This document shows positions 26,204 to 34,886 of a DNA stretch of 42,610 bases, one piece after another. Each line of letters begins with the position of its first letter. Position 1 is the stretch's first letter. Source of the stretch: Deltaproteobacteria bacterium (GTDB taxonomy: Bacteria > Myxococcota_A > Polyangia > Polyangiales > JADJMO01); contig JANYDK010000057.1 of NCBI GenBank assembly GCA_025363655.1, positions 1 to 42,610 of the forward strand, written 5' to 3'. The translations under genes were made by a program, and so were the position numbers. The notes beneath the pieces are model-generated. The model was not told the DNA's origin, made no database searches, and saw only the letters and a list, made by a program, of their open reading frames with translations.

Positions 26204-26854
26204 CTATTTCGCCGATCGCGCAGCCACGGGGATCACCAACTTCTCGGCGGTGTGCGTCTCCGAAAACTTCGCCACTTTGACGTCGACGAGGCCGGCCTTC
26301 TTGGCGGCGGCGCGCGAAGCCGCTTCGGGGACAGGCGCGTCCTTGCCTTTTCGACGGACGATCCAAATCGCGCCGGCGGGTGCGAGCGAGGCCGTCAGCT
26401 TGGTCAACGAGGCGAGCTCCTTCTCGGTGGCGACGGCGAAGAAGATCAGATCGACGGTCTTTGCCGGCAGCGGGGCGAGGACGACGTCACGCGCGCGCAG
26501 CTGTTCGACGAACGTGCCTGATACGTCGGACACGTCGGAGGCATCTGACAGGTCACCGACGATGGCCACGCGCATCTTCGGCTTCACCCCCAGCTTGTCG
26601 AGGATGCCGCGCGGCGAGCGGATTTTATCGGCCCATTTCGTCGCGACCGCGGCGCCGAGGAGAAAGCGCGCAGGGCCCGCGGCGCGATCGAGCACCAGCG
26701 CGTCACCTTCGACGGCGATCGCGCGCACGTCGCGGAAGAGCACCTTGGCCTTGAGCGCGGCGCTGCGAAAGACGAGCTCTTCGGTCTCGAGGAGCGCCTT
26801 GCCCTCGGCGCGGACTCCATCGACGACTGCCACGCACTTCGCCTCGGCACCCAT
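26204..26854 (-). CDS. DUF3052-like protein with an N-terminal beta module
   Basis: The 216-residue protein has an N-terminal beta-rich part (about 1-85). From about residue 88 (LGVKPKMRVAIVGDL) it matches the pattern of DUF3052: a Rossmann-like half with DLIFFAVATEKELASL, GAIWIVRRKGKD and AGLVDVKVAKFSETH. An Asp/Ser/Val repeat (SDASDVSDVSG) interrupts the domain. Function unknown. It lies 15 bases after livF stops and is probably the last gene of that operon. Confidence 0.7.
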   Translation of the reverse strand: MGAEAKCVAVVDGVRAEGKALLETEELVFRSAALKAKVLFRDVRAIAVEGDALVLDRAAGPARFLLGAAVATKWADKIRSPRGILDKLGVKPKMRVAIVGDLSDASDVSDVSGTFVEQLRARDVVLAPLPAKTVDLIFFAVATEKELASLTKLTASLAPAGAIWIVRRKGKDAPVPEAASRAAAKKAGLVDVKVAKFSETHTAEKLVIPVAARSAK

Positions 26855-26869
26855 GGGCCAGAGAGTAGC

Positions 26870-27637
26870 TCAGCCGCCGAGGTACGCTTCCTTGACCATC
26901 GGGTCTTCGAGGAGCTCCTTCGCCTTGCCCTCTTTCGCCACCTCGCCGGTGCGCAAGACATAGCCGCGCGCGGCGACCTCGAGCGCGAGGCGCGTGTTCT
27001 GTTCGACGACCAAGACCGTCACGCCGGCCTCGGCGATTTGTCGAATGGCGCCGAAAATCTGACGCGCGAGGTTGGGCGCGATGCCGAGCGAAGGCTCGTC
27101 GAGCAAGAGAAGCGAGGGGCGCGCCATCATTGCCCGACCGATGGCCAGCATCTGCTGCTCTCCGCCGCTGAGCGTGCCGCCCTCTTGTCGCATGCGCTCG
27201 CCGAGCCGCGGAAAGAGCTTCACCACGTCGTCGATGGTCTCGCCGATGATGCGCGCGTCGCGGTGGAGATAGGCGCCGAGCTCGAGGTTCTCGCGCACCG
27301 TCAGGTTGGGAAAGATGGCGCGCCCTTCGGGGACCAGCGAGACGCCGAGCGCGGCGACCTCTTCGGTGCCGAGCGGACCGAGCTCCTGACCGGCGAAGCT
27401 CGCCGTTCCCGCGCTCCACGGTACGAGCCGCACGAGCGAACGCAGCGTCGTCGTCTTGCCTGCCCCGTTGCTGCCGATGAGCGCGACCACCTCGCCCCGA
27501 CGCACGGTGAGCGACACGCCCTTGAGCGCGCGAATGCCGCCGTAGCGCACCTCGATTCCGTGGACGGAGAGCAGCGGCGTCGCCGCGCTCGCGAACGACT
27601 CGGGCGGCTCTGGACGCGTCGGGTGCTTGGTCCTCAC
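26870..27637 (-). CDS. livF: Branched-chain amino acid ABC transporter ATPase LivF
   Basis: The 255-residue ATPase has Walker A GSNGAGKTT, signature LSGGEQQML and Walker B LLLLDEPSLGI. The sequence EGRAIFPNLTVRENLELGAY is typical of LivF. It powers uptake of branched-chain or related amino acids together with LivG. Its GTG start overlaps the livG stop by four bases (GTGA), indicating translational coupling. Confidence 0.93.
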   Translation of the reverse strand: MRTKHPTRPEPPESFASAATPLLSVHGIEVRYGGIRALKGVSLTVRRGEVVALIGSNGAGKTTTLRSLVRLVPWSAGTASFAGQELGPLGTEEVAALGVSLVPEGRAIFPNLTVRENLELGAYLHRDARIIGETIDDVVKLFPRLGERMRQEGGTLSGGEQQMLAIGRAMMARPSLLLLDEPSLGIAPNLARQIFGAIRQIAEAGVTVLVVEQNTRLALEVAARGYVLRTGEVAKEGKAKELLEDPMVKEAYLGG

Positions 27638-28440
27638 GAGACGACCTCGGCGCTCACTTCGGCCTCTTCTTCGCCGAGGTAGGCGGCGATGACCTTGCGA
27701 TCGCGGCGCACTTCTTCGGGCGTCCCTTCGGCGATGGTCTCGCCGTGATCGAGCACGTGGATGCGCTCACAGACGCCCATCACCACCTGCATGTTGTGCT
27801 CGACGAGGATGACGGTCAGCTCGTACTCGTCGCGGAGCGTACGAATCTGCTCTTTCAGCGACTCGGCCTCGCCGTAGTTGAGCCCGGCGGCGGGCTCGTC
27901 GAGGAGGAGGAGCTTCGGCTCGAGCATCAGCGCGCGGGCAATTTCCAGGCGTCTCTGCGATCCATAAGGAAGTGATGTAGCGGGCGCATCGGCCAGGTTT
28001 TCCAGGCCCATTTCGCCGAGGAGCTTGCGCGCACGGGCCTCGAGGGCCTGCTCGTCGTCGCGCGCCGTCTTGGTGCCGACGATCTCGCTGACGAGGTTCG
28101 CGCGTCGACGGAGCTCACCGGCGACGAGGACGTTGTCGAGCACCGTCATCGAGGCGAAGAGGCGGATGTTCTGGAAGGTGCGGGCGACCCCTGCGGCGGC
28201 GATGGCGGCGGGCGCAAGGCCGACCAGCTCGACGTCCTTGCCCTTGGCGTGAAGTCGAATCGCGCCGACGTCGGCGCGGTAGACGCCGGTCACGAGGTTG
28301 AAGACGGTCGTCTTGCCTGCTCCGTTGGGGCCGATGAGGCCGAAGATCGAGCCTTCGTCGACGGAGAACGAGACGTCGCCGACGGCGCGCAGACCGCCGA
28401 AGCGCTTGTCGACGTGCGAGAGGACGAGCGCGGCGGTCAT
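27634..28440 (-). CDS. livG: Branched-chain amino acid ABC transporter ATPase LivG
   Basis: The 268-residue ATPase has GPNGAGKTT, a LivG-style modified signature LPYGSQRRLEIARAL, Walker B LLLLDEPAAGLN and HNMQVVMGVCERIHVLDHG. VTGVYRADVGAI is typical for the family. Its ATG overlaps the livM stop (ATGA). Confidence 0.94.
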   Translation of the reverse strand: MTAALVLSHVDKRFGGLRAVGDVSFSVDEGSIFGLIGPNGAGKTTVFNLVTGVYRADVGAIRLHAKGKDVELVGLAPAAIAAAGVARTFQNIRLFASMTVLDNVLVAGELRRRANLVSEIVGTKTARDDEQALEARARKLLGEMGLENLADAPATSLPYGSQRRLEIARALMLEPKLLLLDEPAAGLNYGEAESLKEQIRTLRDEYELTVILVEHNMQVVMGVCERIHVLDHGETIAEGTPEEVRRDRKVIAAYLGEEEAEVSAEVVS

Positions 28441-29615
28441 GCTTCGGCCTCTGTCGCGACCGCGGGCTTCGTCGAGGTCGGCGGCTTCGGCCCACCCTTC
28501 GACTTGCGCTCCCAGACCTCACGCTCGCCGAAGAGACCTTCGGGTCGGACGAGCATGACGATGATGAGCGCGGCGGCGAAGAGCGTCATCCGCAGCGCAG
28601 CCGCGTCGATGTCGGCGAAGGCGGAGTAGTTGCGCGAGAGCTGCAACAGGCCCTCTTCGGCGGCGTAGAAGACCGTCGTGTAGAGCACCGCGCCGACGGC
28701 GACGCCGGTGACGCTCCCAGAGCCGCCGAGGATCACCATGGTGATGACCTCGAACGACTTGTCGAACTTCATGTTCGCGGGCGTGACGATGCCTGGTCCG
28801 TCGCGTCGCAAGACGAGGAGCGCACCGGCGATGCCCGCACCGACCGCCGCGAGCACGAAGGCGGTGATCTTGTATTTGGCGGGATCGACGCCGACCGCAG
28901 AGGCCGCGATCTCGTCCTCGCGCACGGCACGAAGCGCGCGACCGAAGCCCGAACGCTTGAGACGATAGGCGAGAAACACCATCAGCGCGGCGAGGCCGAA
29001 GATCCAGAAAGGGCCGGCGACGCTGGGAATTCCGACGAAATCGCCTGGGTCACCGCCTGGCACGCTCGGCCCGCGATAACCGAGCGATCCGCCGAGCGCG
29101 GCGATGCCCTTGGTGATGGGATTCTTCGCGCTGTCGGCGTTGGTGCCGAGGACGGTGAGCCGGAGGATCTCGGAGAAGCCGAGCGTGACGATCGCGAGAT
29201 AGTCGCCGCGTAGTCGCAGGCTCGGCAGACCGACGACGAGCCCGACGAGCGCGCACACCGCGGCGACCGAGAGGACGACGACGGGGAAGATGATCAGCGA
29301 GTGCGTGAGCGAGAGGTTGTCGCGCAGCTCGTCGAGGGGGATCTTCATCAACAGCGCCACGCGGGCGGCGACGAATCCGCCGAGGTACGCCCCGAGACCG
29401 ACGAAGCCGGCGTGGCCGATGGAGAACTGCCCGGCCATCCCGTTGACGATGTTGAGCGCGGTCGCGCCCACCACGTTGATGGCGCACATCACGGCGATGG
29501 TCAGCCAGAATTTGTACCCACGATCGGCGCTGACCGCCGCGTCGTAGGCGAGGTCGAGCCCGACGCAGACGGCCGCTCCGAGGAGCAGGAGGACGAAGGT
29601 GGGGACTCGTCGCAT
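28437..29615 (-). CDS. livM: Branched-chain amino acid ABC transporter permease LivM
   Basis: The 392-residue permease has about ten membrane segments and the LivM phrases GQFSIGHAGFVGLGAYLGG, VTLGFSEILRLTV and AVREDEIAASAVGVDPAKYK. A hydrophilic tail of about 25 residues rich in Lys/Pro/Thr ends it. LivM normally pairs with LivH, which is not in this operon. The gene begins nine bases after the macro-domain gene stops. Confidence 0.93.
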   Translation of the reverse strand: MRRVPTFVLLLLGAAVCVGLDLAYDAAVSADRGYKFWLTIAVMCAINVVGATALNIVNGMAGQFSIGHAGFVGLGAYLGGFVAARVALLMKIPLDELRDNLSLTHSLIIFPVVVLSVAAVCALVGLVVGLPSLRLRGDYLAIVTLGFSEILRLTVLGTNADSAKNPITKGIAALGGSLGYRGPSVPGGDPGDFVGIPSVAGPFWIFGLAALMVFLAYRLKRSGFGRALRAVREDEIAASAVGVDPAKYKITAFVLAAVGAGIAGALLVLRRDGPGIVTPANMKFDKSFEVITMVILGGSGSVTGVAVGAVLYTTVFYAAEEGLLQLSRNYSAFADIDAAALRMTLFAAALIIVMLVRPEGLFGEREVWERKSKGGPKPPTSTKPAVATEAEA

Positions 29616-29624
29616 GGTGGAGCC

Positions 29625-30185
29625 CTAGGCGAGGCGGCCTCGTCCGACGCGTGCGTAGGCTTCGAGAGTGTCTTCGTCGAAGAGAACGAATCGGACCAGC
29701 GCCGGGGCGCCGTGCTCTTTCAGCTCGGCGATCACCGTGTCGAGCGCGATCGCGGCGGCGGCATCGACGGGATAGCCATAGACGCCGGTGGCGATGGAGG
29801 GGAACGCGACCGACGAGAGGCCATGCGCACGCGCCAGCACGAGGGCTTCGCGGTAGCAGCTGGCGAGGAGCTCGGGAGCCTCGGCCTCTTCGCGCGCATA
29901 CATCGGGCCGACGCAGTGAATCACGTGCTTGGCGCGGAGCTGGAATCCCGGGGTGATGACCGCGCCGCCGGTGCGGAGAACGCCGCCCTGCAACGTCTTC
30001 TTCAGCGCGTGACAAGCCTCGAGGAGCTCGGGACCGGCCGCGCGATGAATGGCGCCATCGACCCCTCCGCCGCCGAGCAACATCGTGTTGGCGGCGTTGC
30101 CAATCGCGTCGGTGTCCTGCTGGGTGACGTCGCCGACGACGAGCTCGAGGAAAGAGGCTGCGACCGGCCAGCGGTACGAGGGCAT
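29625..30185 (-). CDS. Macro-domain protein (ADP-ribose-type hydrolase)
   Basis: I chose the ATG at 30185 (MPSYRWPVAASFLELVVGDVTQ); a longer frame to 30272 looks non-coding. The 186-residue protein is a single macro domain with IGNAANTMLLGGGGVDGAIH (residues 28-47) and IATGVYGYP (about 121-129), the ADP-ribose binding loops. It resembles O-acetyl-ADP-ribose deacetylases and mono-ADP-ribosyl hydrolases. It opens the operon that continues with livM, livG and livF, an unexpected partnership. Confidence 0.88.
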   Translation of the reverse strand: MPSYRWPVAASFLELVVGDVTQQDTDAIGNAANTMLLGGGGVDGAIHRAAGPELLEACHALKKTLQGGVLRTGGAVITPGFQLRAKHVIHCVGPMYAREEAEAPELLASCYREALVLARAHGLSSVAFPSIATGVYGYPVDAAAAIALDTVIAELKEHGAPALVRFVLFDEDTLEAYARVGRGRLA

Positions 30186-30253
30186 CTGGAGGGCGTAGAC
30201 CGGAGGGGGTCGGGAGCGAAGCTTCTCAACTTCGCGCGCGAAATTCTCGTTTT

Positions 30254-30279
30254 GCCAAAGATTGCTTCGCAACTTTGGC
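30254..30279 (-). other. Stem-loop upstream of the macro-domain gene
   Basis: GCCAAAG at 30254-30260 pairs with CTTTGGC at 30273-30279. After one unpaired base the stem continues with TTGC and GCAA around a TTC loop, giving about 11 bp. A second dyad, GCTTCGG (30281-30287) with CCGAAGC (30310-30316), follows directly. They fill the gap between the MlaF-like gene and the macro-domain gene. No T tract follows on either strand, so an operator or mRNA structure is as likely as a terminator. Confidence 0.45.
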
Positions 30280-30318
30280 CGCTTCGGTCAATCTCGCTCC
30301 GCTCGGTTGCCGAAGCTG

Positions 30319-31053
30319 CTACAGCGGCCCTTCGTCGAGCCCGTAGATGAACTGCTTCACCGCAGGATTCGTGCTCGATTTCACCTGTTCGGTCGTCCCG
30401 TCGAAGATGAGGCGGCCCTTGAGGAGCATGCCGACGCGGTCGGTGACGGTGAGGAGACGATCGACGTCGCTCGACACCATGATCACGGTGGCGTTCGACT
30501 GGCGCTGCTCGTCGCGGAGGAGGTTGAAGATTTTTTGCGAGGTCACCGGGTCGAGGCCGGCGGCGGGCTCGTCGTAGAGGACGATGGGGGCGCGGGTGAC
30601 GGTAGCGCGGGCGACGCCGATGCGTTTCTTCTGACCGCCCGAGAGGCCACCGACGGCGCGCTGCTGGAAGCCGGGGAGCGCCATGCGATCGAGGCGCTCG
30701 GCGACGCGCGATTGGATTTCGGCTTCCGGCAAGTCGTAGAGACGACGCAGGGGAAAGGCGATGTTGTCGCCGACTGGCATGTAGTCGAAGAGCGCGTTGT
30801 TCTGGAAGAGCATCCCGAACTTCAGGCGCAGCTTCTGGAGCGCGAGGTCGTCGAGCTTGGTGACGTCTTCGCCTTCGACGAGGATGCGTCCGCGATCGGG
30901 CTTCACGAGGCCGACGATCGATTTGAGGAGCACCGATTTGCCCGACGCGCCGGGGCCGATGAGGCCGTAGAGACAGCCAGCCGGCACGTTCAGCGAGACG
31001 TCGCGCAACACGGGGTGCGCGTAGGCCTTGGAGACGTGATCGAGCTCTATCAC
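30319..31053 (-). CDS. MlaF-like ABC transporter ATPase
   Basis: I place the start at GTG 31053 (VIELDHVSKAYAH), where the domain begins and which follows the upstream stop by four bases; a GTG at 31113 would overlap it. The 244-residue ATPase has Walker A GPGASGKSVLLK, signature LSGGQKKRIGVAR and Walker B IVLYDEPAAGLDPVTSQ. The A-S-G-K variant of Walker A and DPVTS are typical of MlaF ATPases that move phospholipids between membranes. No MlaE permease or MlaD MCE protein is in the window. Confidence 0.86.
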   Translation of the reverse strand: MIELDHVSKAYAHPVLRDVSLNVPAGCLYGLIGPGASGKSVLLKSIVGLVKPDRGRILVEGEDVTKLDDLALQKLRLKFGMLFQNNALFDYMPVGDNIAFPLRRLYDLPEAEIQSRVAERLDRMALPGFQQRAVGGLSGGQKKRIGVARATVTRAPIVLYDEPAAGLDPVTSQKIFNLLRDEQRQSNATVIMVSSDVDRLLTVTDRVGMLLKGRLIFDGTTEQVKSSTNPAVKQFIYGLDEGPL

Positions 31054-31057
31054 CGCA

Positions 31058-31879
31058 TCACCGTGACGCGCTCCGGGCCGGCGCAGGAACCGGCGGCGCA
31101 GCGGCTTCGTCACGCACGCGGCGCAGGCGGGCGAGGAGGACGAGGAGCGCGACGGAGAGCGCCGTGAGGAGGACGAAGACGCCGACGGCGACCGCGCGAA
31201 GGGTGCCGATCGAGCTTCGGGAGACGGCGACGGGGCCGAGGTAGGCGAGGCGCTGCCCGTCGGTGAGCGAGGTCGCGGGCACCGCGATGAGCACCACCGC
31301 GACGTCTTCGACGGCGAGCCCGGAGACGGCGCCGGCGACGAGGCGACGGAGGTCGTCGGGCGGGACGGGAGGCGAAGTGCCGCGGTGGCGAATCAACACC
31401 GAAGCGGTGGCGCGCGGCTTTTTCGAAGCATCGCCGGGAGGTGCGAGGGCCGCAGAGAGCGCGTCGACGACGGGGATGTCGAGGAGCACGCGCGCATCGA
31501 GCACGCCATCGATGGAGCCGAGCACACGTTCGACCTGCGCCGCCGTCCCCGCGATGCGCGCGGCGCGATCGGCCTCTGGAGACGCCACGAGCGACGATTC
31601 TTGGGGCGCCGGCGGGTGCTCTTTCGGGAGCTCTTCGGCGGCGAGGATGCTGATCGCAGCGGTGGCGTCGTCACGCGCGACGATCAGACGAAAGTGCCCT
31701 TCACTCGAGGGATCGGCGGCTTTTTCCGACTCGATGCCCGCGCGCGCGAGGGCGACGACGCCGCGATTGGCCTCCATCTCGTCGAGCCCGCCGGCGACGT
31801 CGCGCATGCAGCCCGCGAGCACGAGGGCTGCCGCGAGCACGATCATCGCACGCGACTTGGACGCCAGAGACCACCCCAT
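31058..31879 (-). CDS. YscJ/SctJ-like inner-membrane ring lipoprotein
   Basis: The ATG at 31879 gives a 273-residue product with a leader ending LVLAGC (Cys24). The ring-building motif RBM1 is seen as MEANRGVVALARAGIESEK with RDDATAAISIL. The second domain shows QVERVLGSIDGVLDARVLLDIP, ASVLIRHR and LRRLVAGAVSGLAVEDVAVVLI. A membrane helix near the C-terminus (VGVFVLLTALSVALLVLLA) completes the YscJ layout. This family builds the inner ring of type III secretion systems. No other T3SS gene is present here, so it is an orphan or a repurposed ring protein. It sits between the pseudokinase fusion and the MlaF-like ATPase. Confidence 0.85.
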   Translation of the reverse strand: MGWSLASKSRAMIVLAAALVLAGCMRDVAGGLDEMEANRGVVALARAGIESEKAADPSSEGHFRLIVARDDATAAISILAAEELPKEHPPAPQESSLVASPEADRAARIAGTAAQVERVLGSIDGVLDARVLLDIPVVDALSAALAPPGDASKKPRATASVLIRHRGTSPPVPPDDLRRLVAGAVSGLAVEDVAVVLIAVPATSLTDGQRLAYLGPVAVSRSSIGTLRAVAVGVFVLLTALSVALLVLLARLRRVRDEAAAPPVPAPARSASR

Positions 31880-31937
31880 AGGCTCGCTATCCGACGAGTG
31901 CGCCGGTGCGTAAAGAGCGCAGCCCCGAAGGGTGAGG

Positions 31938-33512
31938 CTAGTTCGCCTTGAACGTGCGGATACAACCGGTGGCGGCCGGCATGTTGCGGAAGCTGACGCC
32001 GGAGATGGCGCCGCGCATGCACGCCTCGACGCCGGGCTGCGACGGGTTGGTGGTAACGCTGACGCCTTGGACGCGGCCCTTTTGCACCATGAATTTCGCG
32101 GTCGCGGAGCCGTTGAGGCCACAACCCGCGGCGATGCCGCCACCGACGGCGCTGCACTCGGAGATGGAGATGCCTTCGTCCTCGCTGCCGGAGACGCTGT
32201 TCTTGAGCGCATCTTCGTAGCTCTTGCCGCCGCCGCCACCACCGCCGCCACCCGCGCCGCCGGTCCACTTCGGCTTCTGCTTGGCGGCTTCGGCGGCCTT
32301 GATCGAGCCTTCGCCGGCGAGGCTCATCGCTTCGTCGCGCTTGCGCTTCTCTTCATCGTCCTGGCCCGCCTTGATGCGCCAGACGACAACGCCGATGACG
32401 GCGATGACCGCCACGACGAGCGCGATGCCGAGCGTGGCCTTGGTGGCGCCGGCGGCTTTTTCGCTGCGCTCGGCCTGCGCGACCGCCTTCACCTCTTTGA
32501 TGTTCTCGCGCTTCAGCTCGGCGTGGTGCGCGAAGCGGGAGAACTCGGGGTGCTCTTTGAGGGCGGTGCGCTTGTTCGAGTGCGTGTCGACGAGGATGTC
32601 GGTCGGCGTGAAGCGGTTGCTGGCGATCATCTGCAGGAGCTCGATGGCGGCGAAGGGGCCGTGATCCATCTTGTCCTTGACCATCATCCAACGCGGCGCC
32701 GGATCGGCTTCGAGGCGATCTTTGAGGGCATTGAGCTCTTCGGTCGCGCCGCCACCGCCACCGGCGCCCGAGGGCGAGCTGGTGCGCTGCTGCGAGATCG
32801 GCGCGGCGACGACGGCGAACGGATCGTCGAACGCAGCCGAACGCTGGGAGACGGGCGCGGCTGCAGCCGGGGCCATGTCGACCTCGATCGGGATCATCGG
32901 AAGCATCGAGCCGCGCATGTCGACGTCGACGTCGAAGGCGTGATCGTCGGCCATCGGCGGGGGCGCGATGCTCGCCGGCGCGAAGTGGTGAATGGCCTGC
33001 GCGAAGGCGGCGAGATCGTCGGGACGCTGCGCCGCATCGGTGAGGAGTGCCTTCGAGAGAATGGTGTCGACGATCGGCGGGATGCCGGGGAGCACCTGCG
33101 ACGGCGGCTTCATCCCTGGCCCGATGGGCGTGAGGGTGAGCATCTCGTAGACGATGGCGCCGAGGCTGAAGACGCTCGAGCGGGTGGTGGGCGCGCTGCC
33201 CTTTTGCAGCTCGGGGGCGATGGCGGCGAGATCGCGCGCGGCGGTCGGACGCGTTTTGGCGAGCTGCGGAACGAGGCGCGGGACACCATCGGGACCGGCG
33301 CCGATCGACCCGGGGTGGACGAAGACCGCTTCGCCCTTGGCGTGGAGCTGCGCGAGCTCGGTGCAGATGGGGACGACGATGGCGACGACCTCGCCGAGCT
33401 TGAAGCGTTCACCCTTGCTCTGCCGCCCGCTGAGGAGGGTGCGAAGGGTGACGATGCCTTGCGGCGCGGGCGCGGGGTCGAACGGCGGACTGACTGCCAT
33501 GGGGTCGCCCAT
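31938..33512 (-). CDS. Pseudokinase / GYF_2 / transmembrane / AgmX-like fusion protein
   Basis: Start taken at ATG 33512 (33500 is also possible); 524 residues. About 19-178 resemble a Ser/Thr kinase fold. The catalytic HRD is replaced by HPGS (66-69) and no DFG is present, while IAPE (98-101), FSLGAIVYEML and the last lobe persist, so it is a pseudokinase. Then come an Ala/Pro linker, a GYF_2-type domain (about 273-330, WMMVKDKMDHGPFAAIELLQ), one membrane helix (359-380), a Gly-rich stretch, and a C-terminal domain (435-524) like the TonB-type domain of AgmX/PglI gliding proteins with paired cysteines. It would link a cytoplasmic kinase-like sensor to a periplasmic module. Confidence 0.82.
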   Translation of the reverse strand: MGDPMAVSPPFDPAPAPQGIVTLRTLLSGRQSKGERFKLGEVVAIVVPICTELAQLHAKGEAVFVHPGSIGAGPDGVPRLVPQLAKTRPTAARDLAAIAPELQKGSAPTTRSSVFSLGAIVYEMLTLTPIGPGMKPPSQVLPGIPPIVDTILSKALLTDAAQRPDDLAAFAQAIHHFAPASIAPPPMADDHAFDVDVDMRGSMLPMIPIEVDMAPAAAAPVSQRSAAFDDPFAVVAAPISQQRTSSPSGAGGGGGATEELNALKDRLEADPAPRWMMVKDKMDHGPFAAIELLQMIASNRFTPTDILVDTHSNKRTALKEHPEFSRFAHHAELKRENIKEVKAVAQAERSEKAAGATKATLGIALVVAVIAVIGVVVWRIKAGQDDEEKRKRDEAMSLAGEGSIKAAEAAKQKPKWTGGAGGGGGGGGGKSYEDALKNSVSGSEDEGISISECSAVGGGIAAGCGLNGSATAKFMVQKGRVQGVSVTTNPSQPGVEACMRGAISGVSFRNMPAATGCIRTFKAN

Positions 33513-33626
33513 CATACGCGGCGACCGGGCTGCCTCGGTAGCGTCGGCGTGCCTTTTTTGGCGCCCGTCGCGCACGATGGAAGGTTGTAGGGTCGACGGA
33601 GTTTTCGTGGCGGAAGGTGCGTGGTC

Positions 33627-34076
33627 TCAGCCGGCCGCGTGGTTGGCACGCGCGAGGCGCGCATAGGCCTCGGCGAGCACCGTCTCTGCGGCGTCGAGCA
33701 ATTTCTGGTCGCGCGTCCGGGTGAGGATCTGGACGACCTCGGTCTTTTGCGCCGCGGGGTCGTCCATCAGCACGCGAGCAGCGATGCGTACCTCTGCGGG
33801 GATGGTGCTCCCATCGCGGGGGTTCGCCTCGGCCGCGAGCGAGCGCAGGTGATCGACGTAGGTGCGACCGAAGCTCGGGTCGGGCTCAGCGTCGACGTCG
33901 AGCGCGAGCACCGCGTTCCAACCCATACCCGCCGCACGGCGTAGACCGGCGAGCGCAGTGCGCTGGAGGCGGCTGCCGATGCTGTCGCGGGCGAGGCTGA
34001 GCTCACGCATCCCAGCGCGCAGCCACTCGTCGGCGGTGAGACGATGGAGCCAGTGCTTGGGGTCGGCGCCGGGCAT
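33627..34076 (-). CDS. Small helical protein, possibly HEPN-like
   Basis: The ATG at 34076 starts a 149-residue soluble protein; a longer frame would overlap lptB. It is almost all helix: WLRAGMRELSLARDSIGSRLQRTALAGLRRAAGMGWNAVLAL, then a YVDHLRSLA segment and a C-terminal helix. The pattern resembles HEPN-type helical bundles, but the catalytic R-x4-6-H motif is not evident. It is the last gene of the dynamin-lptA-lptB run, 44 bases after lptB. Confidence 0.6.
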   Translation of the reverse strand: MPGADPKHWLHRLTADEWLRAGMRELSLARDSIGSRLQRTALAGLRRAAGMGWNAVLALDVDAEPDPSFGRTYVDHLRSLAAEANPRDGSTIPAEVRIAARVLMDDPAAQKTEVVQILTRTRDQKLLDAAETVLAEAYARLARANHAAG

Positions 34077-34120
34077 CGCGCCACGATGGGCCGAGCCTCT
34101 CGCGCGCATCAACTCCGGCA

Positions 34121-34861
34121 TCAACTCCGTGAACGGCGCGCGGGCGGAACGCTCTCGCCGCTGCGCCAATGACCGAGGTAGCGTCCTTGGGCGGCGGGGT
34201 GCTCGGCGAAATCGGCGGGCGTGCCGCGCATCTCGACGACGCCGTCCATCAGGAGCATGACCTCGTCGGCGATGGCGAGCGACTCGACGACGTGATGGTC
34301 GGCGAGAACGACCGCGACCTCGTCTTCGTCGGCGAGCTCGCGCAGGAGCGTGGCGATGCGCTCGGCGCCCGCCGGGTCGACGCCGGAGAACGGCTCGTCA
34401 CAGACGAGCACGCGCGGACGGGCCGAGAGCGCGCGACAGATCTCGAGCCGTCGTCGTTCGCCGCCCGAGAGGTCGCCGGCGAGCACCCGGTGACGCGCCG
34501 AGAGCTCCATTCGGGCCCCGATTTCCAGCACTTCGCGCGCAGGGCGACCGACGATCGAGGCGTAGGTCTCGAGGTTGTCGCGGACGCTCAAATCGAAGAG
34601 CACGCTCGGCCCTTGCGGTAAGTAGCCGACGCCGCGACGGGCTCTTCGGTAGAGGGGTTCGCCGGTGACGTCGACGCCGTCGACGGTGACGCGACCTCGG
34701 TGCGGTGGCTCTTCGCCGACGACGACGCGGAAGAGCGACGTCTTGCCGGCGCCCGAAGGCCCGAGGACGGCGAGGACGCGCGCGCGTTCGACGACGAGAT
34801 CGACGCCCCGCAAGATGGGCGCGCCGTGGCGGCGGGTCTCGATCCCTTCGGCGCGGAGCAA
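34121..34861 (-). CDS. lptB: LptB-like lipopolysaccharide export ATPase
   Basis: The 246-residue ATPase has Walker A GPSGAGKTS, YRRARRGVGYLPQGPSVLFDLSV typical of LptB, signature LSGGERRRLEI, and Walker B VLVCDEPFSGVDP. It powers extraction of lipopolysaccharide from the inner membrane. It lies 25 bases after lptA. No lptF or lptG permease is in the window. Confidence 0.88.
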   Translation of the reverse strand: MLRAEGIETRRHGAPILRGVDLVVERARVLAVLGPSGAGKTSLFRVVVGEEPPHRGRVTVDGVDVTGEPLYRRARRGVGYLPQGPSVLFDLSVRDNLETYASIVGRPAREVLEIGARMELSARHRVLAGDLSGGERRRLEICRALSARPRVLVCDEPFSGVDPAGAERIATLLRELADEDEVAVVLADHHVVESLAIADEVMLLMDGVVEMRGTPADFAEHPAAQGRYLGHWRSGESVPPARRSRS

Positions 34862-34886
34862 CGCGGCCCTCTCTATTTCTCTGGCT

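Noticed and set aside
29050-30015. livH candidate in the frame overlapping livM and the macro gene
   Set aside because: The translation is Arg-rich without membrane segments, so it is a shadow frame.
30254-30279. Rho-independent terminator
   Set aside because: The stem is good, but neither strand has a T tract after it, so it is listed only as a stem-loop.
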